A stretch of 16,295 nt of DNA, from contig MU646644.1 in assembly GCA_026770585.1 (NCBI GenBank), positions 387,520 to 403,814 on the forward strand, read 5' to 3'. The position numbers were made by a program, and so were the translations under genes. Position 1 is the stretch's first letter. Each line of letters begins with the position of its first letter. Shown here in pieces: positions 1-7,247 of this stretch. The notes beneath the pieces are model-generated. The model ran no database searches. It was not told where the DNA came from and saw only the letters and a program-made list of their open reading frames with translations. The DNA comes from Baffinella frigidus (lineage: Eukaryota > Cryptophyceae > Cryptomonadales > Baffinellaceae).

Positions 1-37
<37 letters not shown>
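1..37. other. Poly-G at the window start
   Basis: Thirty-seven G in a row; the window also ends in nine G. Probably sequencing or assembly ends rather than biology. Confidence 0.7.
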
Positions 38-38
<1 letters not shown>

Positions 39-53
39 GGCGGCGGGGGGGCT

Positions 54-3000
54 TGTCACCAAAGGGTCGGTCAACTACGGCGAGGGCAAACGTGAGTGGG
101 GTGTTGCCAGCTGGGTTAAGGGGTGGGGGTTGGGGGGTGGGGGATGAGGGTTGGGTCAGGGGTGAGGGGTGAGGGTGTGGGGTTTAGGGTGTTGGGAAGA
201 GGGACGAGGGCTTGGGTCTAGGCTTTGACAGTTGAGAGTTTGACAGTGAGAGTGGCAGCCCGCGCTTCCCCCCTGCGCTGAGAGCAAGTCACAAGTGCGT
301 GATTCCTGCGATCAGGACTTCAACCCGCTCCAGCTGGCAAACAGTGCTCACTACGGTAGCGCCTGACTCGTCCCGTCACAAAGCCAATACGTGATCCGTG
401 GCGTGCTGTCCTCCCTGTGCAGAGAACAAGATGCTGGCGCGCGACTACTGCGACCAAGACCTCGACCCCGCGCTCGATTTACCATAACACAAAAATTATG
501 TACTTCTTTATTTATTTATTTATTTATTTTGTTGTTATTTAGCATACGGAGGTGGCTATACGGTCGGTGCTTCCTACCTGTGCCTGAACCCTAACCCTAA
601 ACTCTAAACCCTGAACCCTTACCACTGACCCCTAAACCCTAAACCCTAAACCCTAAACCCTCAACCCTAAACTCTAAACCCTAAACCCTAAACCCTAAAC
701 CCTAAACCCAAACCCTAAACCCTAAATCCTAAGCCCTACATCAGAGAACAAGACACTAGTGCGGGATTACTGCGACCAAGACCTGGACCCCGAACTCGAC
801 CGCCAAGTCCAGGAGTTTCTCGGGAAACTCAACGAATTCCAGGTCTGTGTTTGGGGCTCACGGTTTGGGGGTTAGGTTGAGGGTTCATGGGGTTGAGGGG
901 TTGAGGAGTTCAGGGGTTCAAGGTTTCAAGGATTTGTGGGTTTTAGGGATTACCACTCGGGAGTCTACGGAGAACATCTCCCCCGGGATAACGTGACCAA
1001 CAATTGCTGACTTTTGGCATGTTTCCTGAAGAAACAATCCAATAATTGACTTGAGAACGTTCTCCGTAGTGTTCCGAGCGGGGGTTAAGGGATTATTGCG
1101 ACCTCGATCCGGCGCTCGACCAGATGGTTCAGGATTTTCTCGGAAAGCTCAACGAGTTTCAGGTCTGGGTTTGGGGGCTGGGGGGCTTAGCGTTGAGGGG
1201 TTTGGGGCTTAGGAGTTTTGGGGTTCAGAGGTTTTTCGGAAAGCTCAGCGAATTCCAGGAACGGACTCCAACCTTAAACCCTAAACACTACACACTAAAC
1301 ACTAAACACTAAACACCAAACACTAAACACAGAACGCTCAACCCTCTTTCCGTGTGAGCAGGAACGGCTGATGCTGAGCAACCAAACTCTAAAATCGCCC
1401 TAATCCTTAAACCCTGGACCCTAAACCCTAAACCCTAAACCCTAAACCTAAACCCTAAACCCTAAACCCTAAACCCTAAACCCTAAACTCTAAACACTTC
1501 TTTACAGGAACGGCTGATGCTGCGCGATCCGGTGAAGGCAAAGATGAAGAAACGCCTCTCGTCTGGGCTCCGCGAAGTCCTCCGATCCATCCGCACCCAG
1601 GTTCAGTTACTTTACAATAATATGTTTCCCTCAGTTGCTTTAAAAAGATGTCTTTGGGCGCGTGGGGGTGGCCACGCCAGGTCATAAGTGGGGATTTCAG
1701 AACGCAACGTTTCATTCCGTGGTACGAAATGAGTGTGCGTTCCCCGACAAATTGCAACTTTTCGTACTTTCCACGTCCGCGATTAACCCAAAATCCTCCT
1801 TCCCACGTCCGCGCCGTATCAAATTAACATTAAGACTTGTTACTGAAATTCCACTTTACGGTCTGGCGTGGACAGGAGGCGAAGCTGGTGATCGTGGCGC
1901 CCAACATCGAGGCCAGTCCCAGCGAAGGTCCGCTCTAACCCCTAACCCCTGACCCCTAACCCCTGACCCCTGACCCCTAACCCCCTACCCCTAACCCCCA
2001 ACCCGCGATCTGGAACAAACAAATGAATTCACTTGATAGCATTAATTGATTCATGACAAACAAATAAAAAGCGGATCTCTCCCCGGCAGGGGGGCTGGAC
2101 GACCAGGTGCAGCAGATCATCCGGAATATAATCCGGATATTATAATTCGGATATCATAAACCTTATAATTACGCGCCGCAGGCGCGCGGGAGCAATGTCC
2201 CGCTCGCCTAACCCCTCAACCCTAACCTCTAGACCCCGCCCTGCACCCTTACCCCTATCCCCTCAACCGTATCCCAAAACCCCAAACCCCCAAAAGTGGG
2301 CCGCGGTCTGGAATAAATGATGCAAGTAAATAATTGAATTAAAAAAAACGCGGATCTCTCTCGGCTGGGGGCCTCCTAAACCCCAAACCCCAGACCCCAA
2401 CCCCCAAACCCCAAACTCCGAACCCCACACCGCAGGGGGCCTGGACGACAAGGTGCAAGAGATAATCCGGCAGGCGCGCGGGAGCAACGTGCCGCTGGTC
2501 TTCGCCCTCTCGCGCAACCGCCTGGCGAAAGCCCTCGGGAAGAGTATGCGCGTCAGCGCTGCGACTGTGCACCAGGTTAAACCCCAAACCCCGCACGCTA
2601 AACCTCAAGCCCGATGTGCCCAGCCCGACGCCTCTCTTGTACCAGCCCTAGGGTGTCTCACGTCTAGCGAGAAGAGGTGGATACCCATAGCATCACCAGT
2701 GCCGTGTGTGATAGGGAACCGCGCGCACGTTGGCGCCCCGGCACACTTTTGAGCGAGCGTTGCCGCTCAACCAACCTCGCCTTCGTCCCGAGGCAGGCCT
2801 CCCCCGCCAAAAGCGCCTTTGGGTTCCCAAAGCCGCTTTTCACGAGCTAGCGTTTCGGTGATAAGGGGTCTGATTTCGGGCGCGCGGCAGCTTATTCCGG
2901 GGAAACTTACTTTTCGAATCAGGCAACAAAAATGACTGCACAAATATTTTACTATTACTAGCAGTAACAGATCGGGTTGGATCTGGGGTTTTTTTTCACC

Positions 3001-3239
3001 AGGAGTGTTCTGTTCGAGTAGACAGCCATCTATTCGCCCCCTTAGGAAATCCCTAGGTCCCTAGGGGTCTGCTACTGTAGGTTCCTGGTATCCAAAAAAA
3101 ATGCTCCACTACCCGGAAGTGATTAACTTTGGGTGGCTGGTGGCAGGTGGACGGAGTCTACGAGCAGTACCAGGAAATCTTGAAGGCTTCGACGGTCCTC
3201 CGCATGTCCTTCACCAAGCGCGGTGGCCCGGCGCCTTAG
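54..3239 (+). CDS. SECISBP2: SECIS-binding protein 2-like (SBP2/SECISBP2), C-terminal part, spliced, 5' incomplete
   Basis: SBP2 binds the SECIS hairpin in selenoprotein mRNAs and recruits the selenocysteine elongation machinery at the ribosome. Best exon chain: 54?-91, 745-842, 1508-1600, 1876-1927, 2436-2575, 3147-3239; the phases fit (1, 0, 0, 1, 0). The second exon reads RDYCDQDLDP...LNEFQ and the third ERLMLRDPVKAKMKKRL...GLREVLRSI, matching the stretch of animal SBP2 that leads into its RNA-binding domain. Then follow EAKLVIVAPNIE, the L7Ae-type motif GGLDDKVQEII, and NVPLVFALSRNRLAKALGK, the hallmark of the L7Ae fold that binds kink-turn RNA. The last exon (VDGVYEQYQEILK) ends at TAG 3237-3239; a donor at 3222 (CGCG/gtggcc) could instead lead to a further exon. 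Every exon is in the order known for SBP2. The N-terminal half lies upstream of the window. Family call is firm; start, end and exon choice among duplicated copies are less certain. Confidence 0.85.
101..230. repeat. G-rich telomere-like block in SBP2 intron 1
   Basis: Degenerate TTTAGGG/GGGTTGGG repeats begin just after the donor GTGAGT at 92-97. The G-rich strand is the sense strand here. A C-rich block of the same repeat lies downstream in the same intron (about 580-735), so the pre-mRNA could pair the two. Confidence 0.75.
423..477 (+). pseudogene. SBP2 exon 2, extra partial copy 1
   Basis: After an intact acceptor (gtgcag) this reads NKMLARDYCDQDLDPALD in the same phase as the fuller copy at 745-842, then homology stops and an AT-rich tract begins (TTTA repeats). 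Against the fuller copy I count five synonymous and three amino-acid changes. It has the acceptor but lacks the donor half of the exon, so it cannot be a complete exon. Confidence 0.75.
505..530. repeat. TTTA microsatellite
   Basis: About six TTTA/TTAT units directly after the truncated exon copy at 423-477. Confidence 0.7.
580..740. repeat. C-rich telomere-like block (CCCTAAA)n in SBP2 intron 1
   Basis: About 20 units of CCCTAAA with few errors, ending a few bases before the acceptor (catcag) of the exon at 745. This is among the cleanest telomere-type arrays in the window, but it lies inside a gene. Confidence 0.9.
953..1081. mobile_element. MITE-like element with terminal inverted repeats
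   Basis: Left end CCACTCGGGAGTCTACGGAG and the reverse complement of the right end (CCGCTCGGAACACTACGGAG) align over about 29 bases, including an exact CTACGGAGAAC. The element is about 130 bp and has no coding capacity. The octamer AGGGATTA occurs at 945-952 and 1088-1095; it could be a target-site duplication, but six bases separate the right copy from the inverted repeat. The interior (about 988-1050) matches 14479-14542 in inverse orientation. Confidence 0.7.
1088..1162 (+). pseudogene. SBP2 exon 2, extra copy 3, in frame with intact donor
   Basis: Twenty-five open codons, RDYCDLDPALDQ...GKLNEFQ, followed by the same donor context as the copy at 745-842 (CAG/gtctg, then gtttgggg). Relative to that copy it lacks exactly two codons (an in-frame 6 nt deletion), with ten synonymous and four amino-acid differences. 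The 5' acceptor is missing or weak (ttaag), since the MITE-like element lies just upstream. It could be a decayed or an alternative exon. Confidence 0.75.
1232..1263 (+). pseudogene. SBP2 exon 2 tail fused to start of exon 3, no intron between
   Basis: Reads FFGKLSEFQ then ER, i.e. the end of exon 2 joined directly to the first six bases of exon 3 (GAACGG), where the working gene has a long intron. Homology stops after that. Confidence 0.55.
1270..1500. repeat. C-rich telomere-like blocks flanking the exon 3 fragment
   Basis: Two runs, 1270-1330 (ACACTAAACACT variant) and 1400-1495 (clean CCCTAAA), separated by the short exon copy at 1362-1383. The second run ends about 10 bases before the acceptor of the real exon at 1508. 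Confidence 0.85.
1362..1383 (+). pseudogene. SBP2 exon 3, short extra copy
   Basis: After an intact acceptor (gtgagcag) the first 15 bases are identical to the start of the exon at 1508 (GAACGGCTGATGCTG, ERLML). Similarity then fades and the sequence runs into CCCTAAA repeats. Confidence 0.65.
1928..2010. repeat. CCCCTAAC/CCCCTGAC block directly after SBP2 exon 4 donor
   Basis: The donor gtccgc at 1928 is followed within 10 bases by about eight units of an 8 bp variant of the telomere motif, CCCCTAAC or CCCCTGAC. Confidence 0.8.
2090..2208 (+). pseudogene. SBP2 exon 5 extra copy, split by an AT-rich insert
   Basis: After acceptor ggcag, 2090-2124 reads GLDDQVQQIIR and 2178-2208 reads on as QARGSNVPLA, matching consecutive parts of the real exon at 2436-2575. 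Between them is a 53 bp AT-rich insert with repeated TCCGGATAT/TTCGGATAT. The flanking intron is duplicated as well (gcggatctctc before both copies), so this is a DNA-level tandem duplication of about 280 bp. Codon differences are six synonymous and three amino-acid. Confidence 0.8.
2375..2434. mobile_element. Telomere-like block inserted at the SBP2 exon 5 acceptor, 8 bp direct repeats
   Basis: A 60 bp CCCCAAAC/CCTAAACC block is flanked by identical octamers GGGGGCCT at 2367-2374 and 2435-2442. The second octamer contains the first coding bases of exon 5. In the duplicate copy at 2090 the acceptor joins the exon directly with no such block. The block ends in ccgcag, the acceptor now used. 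This is what an introner-like insertion with target-site duplication and its own 3' splice site would leave. Confidence 0.6.
2576..3146. other. SBP2 intron 5
   Basis: A 571 nt intron (gttaaa...ggcag). It opens with a short CCCCAAAC/GCTAAAC run, then about 350 bases in which I see no coding signal. At about 3043-3090 is a CCCTAGG-rich palindromic patch related to those at 3466-3515 and 3854-3900. Confidence 0.6.
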
Positions 3240-3485
3240 CGCGGTTTTCGCGTGTGAAACGGCCCATATGTAAAGGGTGGACGGCAGCAGCCTAGGAGAA
3301 GCTCTGGCCCTATGGGCTTGGCGGACTATTGTCAAGTTGACGTGCTGGGGCTGTGGTACACATCCGTCAACTTTGGAGATAACGACTTCCAGAAAGTGCG
3401 GAGGCCCGGCGCCTGACAGGGGTACCTTGCTCATCAGAAACCGCCCCCCCCCCCTCTAGGACCACCGCAGGGCCCTGGGCATAGG

Positions 3486-3508
3486 CCTACATGTACTGTA
3501 CATGTAGG
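3486..3508. repeat. Near-perfect palindrome, dispersed hairpin family
   Basis: CCTACATGTAC, one base, GTACATGTAGG: 11 bp arms. The surrounding GCAGGGCCCT...GGCCTAC...GTAGGA(C/T)CCT recurs at 3854-3900 and, more loosely, at 3043-3090 and 6505-6570. Confidence 0.75.
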
Positions 3509-3762
3509 ATCCTGGGGGAGGGCGTTTTCTTGTGAGCGAGGTATCTCTGTACACGTAGCGCGGTTTTCGCGTGTGAAACGGGCCATATGTTGGCCAAAAG
3601 GGAGGGTGCAGAGTGATGGAGATGTAGGGTTTGGGGTTCATTGTTTAGGGTTTAGAGTGTAAGTCTCCATTAAGAGATGGAGGCGCCTCCCCACCGCGAA
3701 AACAACCGGCGATGCTCCAGCTACAGTGTTAACAAGGCCTCCTCGGGAGGGGACAGCGTGGT

Positions 3763-4290
3763 GGCCATGTTGATCGAAATCCAATCTGATTAAAAGCATT
3801 TTACTCTCTCTCTGCTAGTCTTGGGACGAGCCCGGATGGACCGGGGTGACTTGCAGGGCCCTAGGCATACACGCAGGCCTACTGTAGGACCCTAGGGCGG
3901 TAGAGGAATCTCGCGTCAGAGGGCTGCGCGTGCCCGCAGCGGCTGGGTGGGAGGCGTTGAGGTCCGATGAAAAGCACTGTACTTTCTCTCTCTCTTGGCA
4001 GTCCTGGGACGAGCCCGCCCCGGCCTGCGAGCGTGGGAGGCGCGGGAGATTGGCATGGAGGAGGCGGTGCGGCTGGAAGGGGAACGTCCCGGCGGATGGA
4101 CCGGACGCTCTCGCGCCAGAGGCCTGCAAGTCCCCGCAGTGCCTGGGTGGGAGTGGCCATGCTGGGTACCATCCGATTAAACGCATTGTTTATCAACGCA
4201 TTTTTGCTCTCTGCCAAGTCCTAGGACGAGCCCGCCAAGGCCGAAGAGCGTCAGAGGCGCGCGCGATCGGCATCCAGGCGGTGCGGCGCG
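3763..4290 (+). repeat. Three tandem units of about 190-200 bp, exon-like core
   Basis: Each unit has a GATTAAA/GATGAAA-GCA(T/C)T start, a pyrimidine tract ending in AG (gctag, ggcag, caag), then TCYT(G/A)GGACGAGCCCG. The middle unit (about 3960-4150) has the best acceptor (ctctcttggcag) and open frames; the third has an in-frame TAG if read as S-x-DEPA. They look like three copies of an exon with its upstream intron, possibly a C-terminal SBP2 exon, but the GGGACGAGCCCG core also occurs in the dispersed repeat family at 8910 and 10860, so this assignment is weak. Confidence 0.55.
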
Positions 4291-4307
4291 GTGGTGGGAG
4301 GGAGCGT

Positions 4308-4457
4308 TCAGGCGTCCGAGAGCGCGGAGATGCCCGGGAGCACCTTGCCCTCGAGCAGCTCCAGGGAGGCGCCGCCACCGGTCGACACGAAGGACACCTG
4401 CCGAGAGGTGGGGGCGTTAGGGTTGCGGAGAGAGAGAGAGAGAGGGAGGGAGGGGGG

Positions 4458-4505
<48 letters not shown>

Positions 4506-7205
4506 TGTTAATACCAAACCCTCTCAACACCTCTCTGAAACGACTCCTGCGAGTGACCTTTGTTAATACCGCCACAGCCGCCATGTGTGCACGCCTCAGA
4601 GGCGAATTCTGAGCGGGCGACGGGAGGGGTCATGCACTGCGGGGTGGGGGGGGGGCAGGGGGGCGCGGAGGGGGGAGGGGCATCGGTGTGAGGGCCGCCT
4701 GAGGACAGACGGGCCCGCCTCGGGAATGGAAAGGCAACGGGAATGGAAAGGCACCTTGTCCTCAGTGCCGTACTTGGAGCAGCAGGTGGCAGTGTCGCCG
4801 CCGCCGATCACCGTCAGGATCCCGCTCTCCGTCGCCGCCACCTGATTGCGAGAGACGCGTTCAGTCAACTGTTGACTCAACCTGCGCACGAGAGCCCGGT
4901 TAGTCAACCGAGAGACCGGTCACTCAACTGTTCACGTACCCCAAACACAACCTGCCCCGTGTAGTGTATGTCATCACAGTAAACCTCTGCTTCAGCCACA
5001 CACACACACACACAAATGGGGGGGGGGGGGCAAACAGAGGTCTACAAACAAAGGGGAAGAGCTCCATGGTGTCCGTCATGGACTTGGTGCCGCTCTCAAA
5101 CTTGGCCATCTCGAAGACGCCCACCAGACCGCTTCCGGAAAGTTAGATTTCGGCGAATCGGGGTACAAGTTCCGTGATTTCTCCCCCAAAGTGGCCGATT
5201 TGCGGTACAAATAATAGTGGGGGGGGTAGAAGGACGCTCACCATGGTGTCCATCATGGACTTGGTGCCGCTCTCGAACTTGGCCATCTCGAAGACACCCA
5301 TCGGGCCGTTCCAGATGATCGTCTTCGACGAGTTGATCATGTCCGCGTTCAGCTGAAGAGAGGGGGGGGGGGTTAGGGTGCAGGGTTCAGGGTTCAGGGT
5401 CGTACCAAACGGTTCCTCAACACCCAGATTTGCCCTGGGGAAATCTGCGGTATGTTGTACGACTACCAGTGCTACTACTCCATGCAGCGGACTACCAAGA
5501 AATTGCGTGCATAACCCACAAGTGGGGAGGGCCCTCTCCACTTATGGGTTATTCACTCATGGGTTATCGACTCGGGGGGCGAGTCCAACACAAAACCCCA
5601 TGCAGTATACAAAAGCCATTTTTTCACGTCCGGGCGATGATTGTTGGGAGCGGGAGAAACTGTGATGGACTCGGGGCCGCAGTCCAACACAAAACTGTCT
5701 GGAGTGTACACGCGTTGTGTTCCGCTCGTAGCTAGTGTGCTTGGATTGATGGAAGGGGGAAAGGACCTTGATAGACTCGGGGCCGCAGTCGAGACCCATG
5801 AAGCCAACCGGGATGCCCTGCCGCAACACCAATTGTCAGATGCTGCACCACGAGGGGTGTAGGGTTTAGGGTTTAGGGTTTAGGGTTCAGGGTGTAGGGT
5901 TTAGTTTTAGGGTTTATGATTTATGATTCAGGGTTGAGGGTGTTGAGGGTTGGGTGTTGGGTGTTGGGGGCGGAAGCGTACCTCGGCCTTGGTGGTGACC
6001 TTGATCTCACCATCCTCGCCGAACTTGTTGGACACCACGAAGTCCACGGGCAGGCAGATCTCCACGCCCTTGGCCTTGGCCATCGCCATGATCTAGGGTT
6101 CACGGTGTGGGGGTTACATTTCGGATTTAGGTTTGGAGTTTGTGGTCGATTCGCTGTGGGGTATCTATCAGCCGCAAACACAGGAGATGCGCACAGAGAC
6201 GACGAAATCCACGAGCAGGCAGATCTCGACGCCCTTGGCCTTCGCCATCTCCATGATCCATCCAAAGAGAAAGGTCGGTGGTGAGTAGTCTGGATGTATG
6301 GCGAGGCCGGTCCAAACCCCCTCTAGCACTTCCGGGGGCTCCCCTCCTCCCTAACGAGGTGCCAATCTAAAGGGTTGAGGGTCTAGGGTCGACAACAAGC
6401 ATACTACTGGAGCCAGGTACTCTGAACCCTAAACCCTAAACCCCAAAACCTGACCCACACAGCGGGCTACGCAGGGATTCTTGGTGGCTGCGCCACCAAT
6501 AATCGGTTAGCATGTGCGTAGGGAAACCCCTGTGTCCCTACAGATGGCCTACCATAGGGTCCTATGGATGATTTTCGTATGGGTCATGCACGAAATCAGT
6601 GTGTAGTCCGCTGTGTGGCCCTAACCACTAATCGACAAAAGCCGAAATGAAGTACCTCCGGGACGATGTCCGCGCCGGCCTGGTCGAAGAGGGAGGTGCC
6701 GATCTCCATGTTGTCCAGGACCTGGCGGAAGCAGTAGGGGTTAGACTTTATGGTCTGGGCCAAGAGAGTTTCGGGTTTAGGGTGTAGAGTTGAGAGTTTA
6801 GGGTTCAGAGTTGAGGGTTTATGCTCTGGGCAGAGAGAAAGAGGGTTGAGGGTTCAGGGTTTCGGAATTGAGGTTCAGGGTTCAAGATTTAGGTTTTAGG
6901 GGTGCAGCGTGTAGGTATCAAGGGGTAGGGTTTAGGGTGTCAGATTAGGGTGTCGGATTCAAGGTTTGGGGTTACCTTGAGGAAGGTGTAGGCCATGCCG
7001 CCGCCGATGATCATCTTGTCAACCTGGTTCGGGTTTGGGGTTTAGGATTCGGGGGTTTGGGGGCTAGCCTGCTCGTGAAGCGCAGGGTTGAGGGAACCCT
7101 GGAACCCTGCAATCCAGGCGCGCCCAGAAGTGTCTCGAAGCGTCTAGAAGCGTCTAGAAGCGCAGGCAAGGCAATCCTGCGAGGGAGAGACACCAGACAG
7201 GGAGA

Positions 7206-7247
<42 letters not shown>

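Larger units (their letters stand above)
3240..4307. other. Convergent 3' region between SBP2 and PGK
   Basis: No gene could be supported here. It holds a duplicated 35-mer-like patch (3239-3271 and 3557-3589, both with GCGCGGTTTTCGCGTGTGAA), a copy of the dispersed GTACAAATCCGTCAAC repeat (about 3325-3377), two hairpin patches, a short TTTAGGG-like run at 3625-3660, and the tandem units at 3763-4290. The long open frame on the + strand (3930-4511) runs into an AG microsatellite and antisense PGK, so I do not call it a gene. Confidence 0.6.

Noticed and set aside
580-740. Chromosome end or interstitial telomere fusion
   Set aside because: CCCTAAA arrays are short, degenerate in most places, present in nearly every intron of three genes and oriented by gene strand; exons continue on both sides.
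945-1095. AGGGATTA as a certain target-site duplication of the MITE-like element
   Set aside because: The right copy is six bases from the inverted repeat and is part of the SBP2 exon copy; it may be coincidence, so it is only mentioned as possible.
3930-4511. 193 codon open frame on the + strand
   Set aside because: It crosses tandem repeats, the antisense last exon of PGK and an AG microsatellite (RERERE tail).
5065-6257. Processed (retroposed) PGK pseudogene
   Set aside because: The fragments lie in parent order next to each exon and several carry intron flanks, so they are local DNA copies, not a reinserted cDNA.
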